A DNA stretch of 64,000 nt, taken from NCBI RefSeq assembly GCF_000724625.1, contig NZ_CP007139.1:868001-932000 (forward strand). The letters run 5' to 3'. Made by a program: the position numbers and the translations under genes. The DNA comes from Fimbriimonas ginsengisoli Gsoil 348 (GTDB taxonomy: Bacteria > Armatimonadota > Fimbriimonadia > Fimbriimonadales > Fimbriimonadaceae). Below, one piece after another: positions 1 to 8,233 of this stretch. The notes under the pieces are model-generated. The model was not told the DNA's origin. It did no database searches and was given only the letters and a program-made list of their open reading frames with translations. Positions within the stretch are counted from its first letter, which is position 1. Every line of letters begins with the position of its first letter.

Positions 1-1749
1 GTCCCGGGTCAGCCAGATTAGTCCGTCGTCGGTGCCCGCCCAGAGCGTGCCCCTTTTTTTGGGAGAGGGCGCAAGCCAAAAGACGACGCCATGATGCGGA
101 GCGGGGTCGATGTCGGCAGCCGTCGGGCCGTCCAGATTCGTTGGTGTCGTGTGGGTTTGCCTCGTTAGGTCGGGACTGATGATCTGCCAGCTATTACCGC
201 TGTCGCCGCTTCGAAAGACGGACTGGCGACTCGTGTAAAAGACCTTGGGATCGACCGGCGAGGCGGCAATTGGGAGGGTCCACGCCTTGCGCCAGGGACC
301 GCCCGGCTTACCCTTGGTAGGATCTACCGATTTATGCCAGCCGTCATCGAGCCGCTCGATCGTTCCGCCGTCGTCGAGAAGCGTCCCCGGGTGAAGCCGG
401 TCGGCGGCGATGGTCCCGCTCTCCCCGCCTACCGACATGGGACGCCAGTCGCGCATGCTGATGTGGTCATGATTCGAACGGCTGGGGACCGCCATCGCCC
501 CCGAATCCTGCTGGGCGCCCGCCACCCAATAGGGGAAACGATTGTCCGCGATGACGTGATAGAACTGGCCGGTCGGCTGGTTCCACCAAGAGCTCCAAGT
601 TTTGCCGCCGTCGATGCTGACGATCGTCCCCTGATCGGTGGCGGAGATCATCCGTTTCGGGTCGGATGGGTTAATCCAGAGCGTGTGGTAGTCGTCGCCG
701 CCCGGAGCTCCCTTGATCGGTAGAAACGTCTTGCCGCCGTCCGTGGATCGATACATACCGGTGTTCATCACGTAGACGGCGTCGGCGTCCTTTGGATCCG
801 CGGTGATGCCGCCGAAGTACCAACCCCGTCCCCAGAGCCGCTCATCGGCCGTTGCCAACGTCCAGTTGGCGCCCTTGTCTTCGGAGACGAAGACGCCGCC
901 TCCGGTCTTGCGGTTCGTGTCCACAACGGCGTAGACGCGATTCGGATTCGCATTGGAAATGGAAAGACCGACGTGTCCGAACGCGCCCGGTAGCCCGTGG
1001 CCCGTGATCTTCGACCAGGTCTTTCCGGCGTCGGTGGACTTGTAGAGACCGCTCCCCGGGCCGCTACTCGGAGGGTAGACCTCCCATGGCGGACGCCGGG
1101 TTTGCCACATCGAAGCGATGAGGGTGTTGTGGTCTGTGGGGTCCATCACCATGTCGATGGCGCCGGTGTCCGCGTTGAGGTACAGGGATTTGGTCCACGT
1201 CGCGCCGCCGTCTACCGACTTGAAGACGCCCCGCTCCTCGTTCGGCCCGAACTGGTGGCCGAGCGCGGCCACGTAAAGTACGTTCTCGTTCTGCGGATCG
1301 ACGAGGATCTTGCCGATTTGGCGCGTGTCTTCCAGGCCGATGTGCGCCCATGTCGCGCCGCCGTCCGTCGACTTGTACATGCCGTCACCCTGCTGGATGT
1401 CCGACCGCATATCGGCCTCGCCCGAACCGACGTAGACGACCTCCGGCTTGCTTGGCGCCACCGCGATCGCTCCGATCGACGCCGCGTGCATCTGGTCGAA
1501 GATCGGCGTCCAAGTAAGCCCCGCGTTTTCGCTTACCCAAATCCCGCCGCCAACCGCCCCGAAGTAGAACTTGTCCGGATTCCCTGGCACGCCGGTGCAC
1601 GCAAGGCACCGGCCGGCACGGAATGGGCCGACCAAGCGATAGCTCAGACCGCCAAGCAGCGACGGGTCGACGCTTTGTCCAAAAGAAGCGGCAGAGAGGA
1701 GGCTCGCGAGGCCAGCCACGACCACGCGCATACGTATCGCCGAGTGCAT
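1..1749 (-). CDS. Secreted BNR/VPS10-like beta-propeller protein (C-terminus outside window)
   Basis: The frame stays open from the ATG at 1749 to the window edge, so at least 583 residues are present and the C-terminus is missing. After a hydrophobic signal-like N-terminus (VVVAGLASLLSAASFGQS) the protein has repeated BNR/Asp-box motifs such as STDGGATW and SVDGGATW. These are typical of the sortilin/VPS10-like 'BNR repeat' or 'glycosyl hydrolase' annotations of soil bacteria. The last visible residues (GLIWLTRD) fit a C-terminal propeller blade of that family. Such proteins are exported seven- to ten-bladed propellers with mostly unknown ligands; no sialidase catalytic set can be assigned here. 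The start is supported by TATGAT ending six bases before the ATG and by the absence of a Shine-Dalgarno site. A later ATG at 1731 is possible. Nothing in the context tells the substrate. Confidence 0.8.
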   Translation of the reverse strand, partial: MHSAIRMRVVVAGLASLLSAASFGQSVDPSLLGGLSYRLVGPFRAGRCLACTGVPGNPDKFYFGAVGGGIWVSENAGLTWTPIFDQMHAASIGAIAVAPSKPEVVYVGSGEADMRSDIQQGDGMYKSTDGGATWAHIGLEDTRQIGKILVDPQNENVLYVAALGHQFGPNEERGVFKSVDGGATWTKSLYLNADTGAIDMVMDPTDHNTLIASMWQTRRPPWEVYPPSSGPGSGLYKSTDAGKTWSKITGHGLPGAFGHVGLSISNANPNRVYAVVDTNRKTGGGVFVSEDKGANWTLATADERLWGRGWYFGGITADPKDADAVYVMNTGMYRSTDGGKTFLPIKGAPGGDDYHTLWINPSDPKRMISATDQGTIVSIDGGKTWSSWWNQPTGQFYHVIADNRFPYWVAGAQQDSGAMAVPSRSNHDHISMRDWRPMSVGGESGTIAADRLHPGTLLDDGGTIERLDDGWHKSVDPTKGKPGGPWRKAWTLPIAASPVDPKVFYTSRQSVFRSGDSGNSWQIISPDLTRQTHTTPTNLDGPTAADIDPAPHHGVVFWLAPSPKKRGTLWAGTDDGLIWLTRD

Positions 1750-1755
1750 GACCGA

Positions 1756-1761
1756 ATCATA
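1756..1761 (-). promoter_or_regulatory. Putative -10 element (TATGAT) of a leaderless start
   Basis: On the minus strand TATGAT is followed by six bases and then the ATG at 1749. TTACGG lies 16 bases further upstream as a weak -35. No Shine-Dalgarno sequence is present. Confidence 0.45.
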
Positions 1762-1799
1762 TCCCTTTGGTTAAACGCCGTAACCAAGGCGGCTTCTCA

Positions 1800-2780
1800 T
1801 TAATCGGTACGAGAGGGGCGGAGCCAATCGGGGATCGACTCGCCGCGTGCGGCTATTTCGGCCCGCATCGCCTCGACTTGGGGGAAGTCCGCTCCGACGA
1901 GGGCGGGGAAATGGTTGGAATCGGTGAAGCCGTTCGACACCAGACGCCGCTGGAATTCGCGCAATCCCTCGTGCATGGCGTCGTTCATGTCGTACACCAT
2001 CACGTTCAAGTAGTAGTCGAGAATCATGTCGGCCGTCCAGCCGGGGGCGTGCTTCAGCGCCCGTTCCACGAGCCTCTCGCGTACCAGCTCCACGTGCTCG
2101 TGAGAGCCTTCGTCGAGGAGGTGCCGACGATACACCAGCCGCATCAATCGGCTGATGCCGGCCTCGATTTCCAGTTTGCGACCGACACACCAGGTCTCCG
2201 CCCCCGCCATCAGCCAGCCGGCCAGTTCCGGCGTCAGCCCCTCGTTTCCGATCCACGCGGCCCACACAAACGGCTTGCCGGTGAGGCGCCGCCACTCTTC
2301 GCCGAGGTCGAGCACGTGCAGATCGGTTCCGTCGGATATCATCCCGATGTCGCCAATCAAAACGCAGGCGTCCGCCTCCTTCAGCATGTCGTGGAGGTTT
2401 GGGGCAAGCGTGACTACCTTCGGATCGGTGTCGTATCGTTCGGAAAGGATCACCCTGGCGAGGCGGTTGCTGGTCAGCGAACTGGAATCCAGCGCCAAGG
2501 ACTGGATCTCTTTTGGCGGCACCTTGGAGAAGAGGCGGACGCTCTTGACCGGGCCATGGGAGCCGATGCAGACTTCGGCCGCCATACGGCGGCCGGGGAT
2601 GCGCAAGGCGTCGAGGCTGGAGACCAGGATCGCTTGCGCCTCGCCGCTGTCGAGCAGAGCGGGCAGTCGGGACGGTACGTCGTAGATCACCCGAACCGGC
2701 GAGCTGTCACCCCAGTCTTCGAACCGCATCACCAGCGGGATTGCGTTTACATACGAAACGCACCCTACGGTATAGCTCAC
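1800..2780 (-). CDS. mqnA: Chorismate dehydratase MqnA (futalosine menaquinone pathway)
   Basis: The 326-residue product begins with the MqnA signature VGCVSYVNAIPL and keeps the periplasmic-binding-protein-like fold of the family, including LDSGEAQAILVSSLDALR and LVRERLVERAL. MqnA dehydrates chorismate to 3-enolpyruvyl-benzoate, the first step of the futalosine route to menaquinone, in the cytoplasm. The start ATG overlaps the stop of the upstream methyltransferase gene (ATGA), so the two are co-translated. No other mqn gene lies in the window, so the rest of the pathway must be elsewhere. Length is slightly above the usual 270-290 residues because of a longer C-terminal tail. The assignment is firm at family level; MqnD, a relative, is excluded by the N-terminal motif. 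Confidence 0.9.
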   Translation of the reverse strand: MSYTVGCVSYVNAIPLVMRFEDWGDSSPVRVIYDVPSRLPALLDSGEAQAILVSSLDALRIPGRRMAAEVCIGSHGPVKSVRLFSKVPPKEIQSLALDSSSLTSNRLARVILSERYDTDPKVVTLAPNLHDMLKEADACVLIGDIGMISDGTDLHVLDLGEEWRRLTGKPFVWAAWIGNEGLTPELAGWLMAGAETWCVGRKLEIEAGISRLMRLVYRRHLLDEGSHEHVELVRERLVERALKHAPGWTADMILDYYLNVMVYDMNDAMHEGLREFQRRLVSNGFTDSNHFPALVGADFPQVEAMRAEIAARGESIPDWLRPSRTD

Positions 2781-3502
2781 GGCTTCTTACCCACGGCGAT
2801 GACGCTGCTCCCCCAGGGAAGATCGAAACGCTGGATCATAGATGCTTCTACGTCTTGAACTCCCGCAAGCAGTCGGTTGCCCCACCTGGGCACGTTCACC
2901 AGCGAAGCCTTGGCCGGTCCGCGTTTCCGCTTTTCGAATATGCGCCACACCACCACGACTGGGAAAAGGAAGAAGACGGAGTAACCGACCCGCTTCGCCT
3001 CGAACCCGGCCGCCCGTAGTTTCTTCCTCACTTCGGAGGCGCGGTACCGGCGGAAGTGGTGCAGCGCGACGTCGTGCGGCCCCCACAAGGATCGGAACGC
3101 GGGCACGCTCAGCACCACTACCCCGCCCGGGCGCAACACGCGAAACGCCTCCGCGAATGCCCCCGTGTCGTCTTCGATGTGTTCGAAGATATCGAGGCCG
3201 ATGATCGCGTCGAACGAGCCATCTTTGAACGGGAGGTGCACGCCATCTCCTTTGACGAGCTGTTTCAGATCGCGCGTCTGGCAGTAGCCAAGCGCCTTCG
3301 GGCTCATATCGAGCCCCACCGGGTGGGCCCAGGTAGAGAGTTCGCGAAGGACGACACCGGTTCCGCATCCGAGGTCAAGCACGTCCGGTTTGTCGCGGGT
3401 TACGAACTTGCGCAGAAGGCGAAGCGCCAATCCGCGACGCCCGACGAACCACCAATAGTGGTCCTCGAGCTCGTACATCTTCGTGTACTCGTCCGGGTTC
3501 AC
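2777..3502 (-). CDS. Class I SAM-dependent methyltransferase
   Basis: The 241-residue protein has the Rossmann SAM-binding motif I VLDLGCGTG near residue 40, an acidic post-motif (GLDMS), motif IV around IIGLDIFEHIED and RVLRPGGVVVLSVP. This is the Methyltransf_11/23 pattern. It also has an N-terminal YELEDHYWWFVGRR stretch typical of methyltransferases found near glycosyltransferases, and a hydrophobic segment (VFFLFPVVVVW) near residue 180 that may contact the membrane. The substrate is unknown. It overlaps mqnA by four bases, which might hint at a quinone-related role, but UbiE/MenG hallmarks are not evident. The start is a GTG whose first two bases overlap the stop of an eight-codon ORF with a strong ribosome site. 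Confidence 0.82.
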   Translation of the reverse strand: MNPDEYTKMYELEDHYWWFVGRRGLALRLLRKFVTRDKPDVLDLGCGTGVVLRELSTWAHPVGLDMSPKALGYCQTRDLKQLVKGDGVHLPFKDGSFDAIIGLDIFEHIEDDTGAFAEAFRVLRPGGVVVLSVPAFRSLWGPHDVALHHFRRYRASEVRKKLRAAGFEAKRVGYSVFFLFPVVVVWRIFEKRKRGPAKASLVNVPRWGNRLLAGVQDVEASMIQRFDLPWGSSVIAVGKKP

Positions 3503-3525
3503 TGCGCCGCCATCCCGCTCAGCAT
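3499..3525 (-). other. Possible 8-codon leader ORF coupled to the methyltransferase start
   Basis: AGGAG lies five bases before an ATG at 3525 that opens an eight-codon frame (MLSGMAAQ). Its TGA overlaps the GTG start of the methyltransferase. The methyltransferase GTG has no ribosome site of its own, so translational coupling through this mini-ORF is plausible. Whether the peptide matters cannot be told. Confidence 0.35.
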
Positions 3526-3560
3526 GGTATCTCCTCTCGGCGGTAACGGCTCACTATTGG

Positions 3561-3588
3561 ATGATAAGGGCGGTAGAGCTAAGTTCAA
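3561..3588 (-). promoter_or_regulatory. Putative promoter of the methyltransferase-mqnA operon
   Basis: The minus strand reads TTGAAC, 16 bases, TATCAT. This lies about 36 bases upstream of the mini-ORF ATG, a good match to a housekeeping promoter. Confidence 0.45.
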
Positions 3589-3675
3589 CGAGATTTCCGA
3601 TGTTCAACCCCAAGGACGAGCCTCTTCACCTGACTCAATGGGCCGCCAAGACTCAATCTGTTGACGTCCGGAGGG

Positions 3676-3766
3676 TTCTGCGACCCGCTCCGGGGTCGGT
3701 TCAGACCGACCTCCGGACCCTGGGTAGGAAACCCGGGGCTAATTTCTGGCACCCTTCCAGGGTGGA
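3676..3766. repeat. REP-like palindromic repeat overlapping the 3' end of the DUF433 gene
   Basis: Three inverted repeats lie in a row: CGACC/GGTCG around 3681-3699, CTGGGT/ACCCGG around 3719-3737, and CACCCT/AGGGTG at 3750-3764. The same modules occur at 51484-51960 and 60007-60272. The repeat encodes roughly the last 22 residues of the neighbouring DUF433 reading frame. Confidence 0.7.
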
Positions 3767-3970
3767 ATGCACGGAAGGGAGAATCTCGATGAGCCGCGTC
3801 GGACTACTCAAACGCGCCGCAATCGCAAAGACGGCTAGCGGATCTTCGCGCTCTAGGTCAGGATAATCTTCAAGAATTTCCTCGATGGACATTCCGGCGC
3901 CAAGAAGCTCGAGCAGCATTCCGTGGCGAATGGAAGGGTCCATCGTGATGCGGTCTAGAAGGTCAGCCAC
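3701..3970 (-). CDS. DUF433 family protein, internally shortened and repeat-terminated
   Basis: The 89-residue frame matches the DUF433 antitoxin-like winged-helix family: DRITMDPSIRHG at the N-terminus and LLGAGMSIEEILEDYPDLER in the middle. The family normally has a conserved block of about 12-15 residues (GKP.I.GTRI-like) between these parts, and it is absent here: RHG runs straight into MLLELL. The end of the frame (from about residue 67) is translated from a REP-like repeat. DUF433 proteins usually pair with a DUF5615 PIN-like toxin, but none is found next to this gene. It starts with GTG at 3970, with GGAG upstream. It is probably a decayed antitoxin; expression is uncertain. Confidence 0.6.
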   Translation of the reverse strand: MADLLDRITMDPSIRHGMLLELLGAGMSIEEILEDYPDLEREDPLAVFAIAARLSSPTRLIEILPSVHSTLEGCQKLAPGFLPRVRRSV

Positions 3971-4040
3971 GTTTGTCGACTCCGATACTTGAGTTCATTA
4001 TGCACCCCGACATTCCACTTCAAAGCGGCGAGATGGCCGA

Positions 4041-4793
4041 CTACCCTCTTAGCGCCAGTCGCTTCCGTTTACCGGCGAGCCGGAGTTTGACGAGGTCAAG
4101 CAACATTCGCGGGCCGTCGCGCATGAGAACAACTTTCGAACCTTCCTGGTGTGACCATCGGATCGGGACTTCGTCGATTCGGAGTCCGAGGTCTCGCGCG
4201 ATCATCAACGACTCAAAGTCGAAGCCGAAGCCGTCCAGTTTGCAGCGGCGGAAGATCTCTCGGGCGGCCTCGGGGGTGAACATTTTGAAGCCGCATTGGG
4301 TGTCTTCGATTCCTCTTATCGCGAGGAGTTGGACAAGCTTGTTAAACGATCGTCCGAGCATCTCGCGGTAGAAGGGCTGGTGAACCTCGAGAGTGCTTTC
4401 GCGCAACGGGCGGCTTCCGATCGCTACGTCGGCTCCTTTCGCCATATGCTCGAGCAGCTTTTCCGTCTCTTCTTGAGGGGTTGCCAGGTCAGCGTCGCAG
4501 AATAGGATCAACTCGCCCTTCGCCTGCTCGATCCCGGTTCGGACGGCGTACCCCTTCCCATGGTTCGGCTGGTACTCGATGACGCGAAATTCAGGGTGGC
4601 CTTTCGCAAAGTCCTCCACCAGCTCGCGAGTGCGGTCGGCACTGCCGTCGCTGACGACGATCACTTCATAGCGGTACCCCTGGCCGGAGTAGTACTCGTG
4701 GAGCCGTGCCAGGGTTCTGGGCAACCGCTCCTCTTCGTTATAAGCGGGCACCACCACGGAGAGTCTGGGCACGCTGAGCTGGGGCACGGACAA
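4041..4793 (-). CDS. Family 2 glycosyltransferase, dolichyl/undecaprenyl-phosphate sugar transferase type
   Basis: The 250-residue GT-A enzyme has LSVVVPAYNEEERLP at the N-terminus, the donor-binding VSDGSADRT, the DXD-like metal site FCDADLATP, and the DPG/DPM-type motif ITDTQCGFK-like stretch (EDTQCGFKMF) with FGFDFESL after it. This is the ALG5/DPM1-like branch that moves glucose or mannose onto a polyprenyl phosphate at the inner membrane. There is no C-terminal membrane domain. The start is a TTG; a GTG two codons later is an alternative. It lies 13 bases after an EamA transporter gene on the same strand, so the two may be one transcript, though their functions are not obviously linked. 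Confidence 0.85.
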   Translation of the reverse strand: MSVPQLSVPRLSVVVPAYNEEERLPRTLARLHEYYSGQGYRYEVIVVSDGSADRTRELVEDFAKGHPEFRVIEYQPNHGKGYAVRTGIEQAKGELILFCDADLATPQEETEKLLEHMAKGADVAIGSRPLRESTLEVHQPFYREMLGRSFNKLVQLLAIRGIEDTQCGFKMFTPEAAREIFRRCKLDGFGFDFESLMIARDLGLRIDEVPIRWSHQEGSKVVLMRDGPRMLLDLVKLRLAGKRKRLALRG

Positions 4794-4806
4794 ATCAACC
4801 GGGAGT

Positions 4807-5670
4807 CTACCGCGCGGGTTCCTTTTGACCCGAACGAACGAGGATGACCACGGCCGCCAGGATGAGCGTTCCTCCGGCGTACTGGCTCGTCCCTAACGCC
4901 TCGCCAAGGAAAATAGCGGCTAGCAGCGCGGTGACGATCGGTTCGAGCGCGGAAAGAACCGACGCCTCGACGGGGCTGATCTTGGCTAAGCCGGCAAGCA
5001 GCCCACCGATCGCCACGACTGAAGCGATCGAAAGCGCCGCGCCCCACCCGAATCCGGCTAACGTGATGGGGGCGGCTCCCTTGAGAAGAACGTAGGCGAT
5101 ATAGCTGAGGGCGGTCCCGCCGGTAACTACCGCCGTAGTGGCGAGGGGGCTAACGCCAGCCGCGGCGCGACTTCCCACGAGGATATAGGCGGAATAGAGG
5201 CCGGCGGAAACCAGGGCTAGGATCACTCCGAGGGCATCGCCATGCCCCACTCGGCCGATCGTCAGGGCGGTCCCCAGCAGCGCGAGGGCAAGCGCTCCAA
5301 CCCGAACGACCGTCAGTTTTTCCTTAAAGAGGAGGATGGAGAATAGAGTGACGATGACCGGATAGAGGTACAGCAAGAGCGATACCATGGCGGCGGGAAT
5401 GTGCTGGATCGCGGCGAAGTAGGTGTACGATTGGGCGAAGTAGATCGCCACGCCCATCAGGAGCAGCATTCCCAGCTTCTTGCCGCGAGGTAGCGGTTCG
5501 CGTTTTGTCAAAACCACTGCCCAAAGGGCGAGGCTCGCCAGCCCAAACCGGAGGAGCATCAGGGTCGGGACATCCAGCCCCGCCGCGTACCCGCGGTGCG
5601 CCAACACGGACATCGTGCCAAACGCCGCGGCCGAGATGAGGACCCAAATTCTGCCAACCTTCAACGTCAA
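4807..5670 (-). CDS. EamA/DMT family transporter
   Basis: The 287-residue protein has ten hydrophobic segments arranged as two EamA repeats; the second starts near residue 140 with GVILALVSAGLYSAYILVGSR. Motifs FGTMSVLAHRGYAAG and SVLSALEPIVTALLAAIFLGE are typical of the drug/metabolite transporter superfamily (RhaT/YdcZ-like). Members export or import small metabolites across the inner membrane, but the substrate cannot be read from sequence. The start is TTG at 5670 with a GGAAGGGG ribosome site upstream. It precedes the GT2 gene by 13 bases. Confidence 0.85.
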   Translation of the reverse strand: MTLKVGRIWVLISAAAFGTMSVLAHRGYAAGLDVPTLMLLRFGLASLALWAVVLTKREPLPRGKKLGMLLLMGVAIYFAQSYTYFAAIQHIPAAMVSLLLYLYPVIVTLFSILLFKEKLTVVRVGALALALLGTALTIGRVGHGDALGVILALVSAGLYSAYILVGSRAAAGVSPLATTAVVTGGTALSYIAYVLLKGAAPITLAGFGWGAALSIASVVAIGGLLAGLAKISPVEASVLSALEPIVTALLAAIFLGEALGTSQYAGGTLILAAVVILVRSGQKEPAR

Positions 5671-5945
5671 CCGCGGCTTCCCCTTCCATTATCCAGCACC
5701 GACACATCCGCCATGGGCGCCGACAGGACCGGGTCCTCCGGCATAGTGTAATGCGGTTTGTTCGGGTTGGGATCCGCCATTTCTGGGTTCGTCTTGGCCC
5801 GGTTCAGGTTCAAATCTGGGTTCGTTCCGTATTTTTTACTTTATTCGTCGGGGCATTTATGGTCTGGCCGCATGCTCGGGCATTGCCTCTATTGTAGCCC
5901 ACATAAGTAGATTTTAGTCTACCAATGCGTAGCACTGAATTACAG
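5671..5945. other. Gene-free stretch beyond the EamA gene
   Basis: No gene is visible. The sequence is more AT-rich than its surroundings around 5820-5940 and probably holds the promoter of the EamA gene (minus strand), but no element is convincing enough to mark. Confidence 0.5.
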
Positions 5946-6088
5946 CCAGTGGGTTCCAAGGGCATCCCTGCCCTTGGAACCCACTGGCACGACCGATACG
6001 GTCGTGGGGTTCATCGGCTGGGAGCGGATGCTACGTTTACACGACCAGGATGGTCGTGATACACACGGGCTGGAAGCCCGTGCCACGT
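5946..6088. repeat. Composite element of consecutive hairpins (modular palindromic repeat)
   Basis: Five hairpins follow each other. There is a perfect 19-bp stem with a 4-base loop (5946-5987), CACGACC/GGTCGTG (5988-6006), an imperfect CATC/GATG module, CACGACC/GGTCGTG again (6040-6058), and CACGGGC/GCCCGTG (6064-6082). The same modules recur in reverse orientation at 43329-43415. The element lies between the 16S terminator and the EamA gene and does not look coding. Confidence 0.8.
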
Positions 6089-6102
6089 TAGGTCCAGAAC
6101 TG

Positions 6103-6143
6103 AAAAAGCCCCGCCGCTTCGTTGGTTAGAAGTTGCGGGGCTT
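6103..6143 (-). terminator. Rho-independent terminator of the 16S rRNA transcript
   Basis: On the minus strand GCCCCGC and GCGGGGC form a stem around a 20-base loop, followed by five Ts. It lies about 95 bases beyond the 16S 3' end and closes the rRNA transcript before any 23S gene could begin. Confidence 0.75.
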
Positions 6144-6235
6144 ATTCCTTCAAAGCCGCAGTCGAGAGATTTGTTGTTTAGATAAGTCGACCTAGAGATG
6201 TCTTCGCTCATATCGAGCAAAGAGTGCTTCTCTTT

Positions 6236-7747
<1,512 letters not shown>

Positions 7748-8006
7748 AAGTGATCTACCTAAACGTCTCTTTCGAAACGCTATGGTTGACTGATTTTTTG
7801 TTTGCGTTCTCCATGGGTAGATTAACCCCCATGGTCTCCAGTCCCACCGCGTGTAACCGCGCAGGAACCAAAGCCGCCGATTGTCTTTTCAACGGGATTC
7901 AACATCTTTCGATGACAAACCTTTCCGTCAGAACTACTTATCTGAACGTCTCTCTATGCGGCTTTCAAGGTTCCAGGCCAACCGGACTTAACCGGCGACA
8001 AGGGAT
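7748..8006 (-). other. 16S rRNA leader
   Basis: About 255 bases separate the promoter from the mature 16S 5' end. The leader holds several short palindromes, including CCATGGGGG/CCCCATGG-like pairing near 7812-7835. It also holds an ACCTTGAAAGCCG stretch (near 7960-7972) that resembles leader sequences in front of rRNA genes of several phyla. No coding sequence is seen. Confidence 0.6.
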
Positions 8007-8036
8007 ATTCTCCCTCAATTGAGTCTGCCCTGTCAA
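8007..8036 (-). promoter_or_regulatory. Strong promoter of the 16S rRNA gene
   Basis: The minus strand reads a perfect TTGACA (8031-8036), an 18-base spacer and GAGAAT (8007-8012). The position, orientation and strength fit an rRNA promoter. Confidence 0.7.
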
Positions 8037-8233
8037 CCCCTGGGTCAAAAATTCTCTCTGAATCTTGCTCCGCTTTAAGGGGCTGGGCCGTCTCTTCCTA
8101 TTTGTACGCCCCAGAAAACCGAAGCGCTGCATCCGCGGACACCTCTTCAGTCAACTGAATCGGGCGCAGCCAGTGGATGGAATAGTGGGTGGCGGGACGC
8201 CTGCCCCATAAGGCGTGCTATCGTTAGCGGTCC

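Noticed and set aside
6144-6235. tRNA or 5S gene behind the 16S gene
   Set aside because: No cloverleaf or 5S-like sequence is visible in the 92 bases before the terminator.
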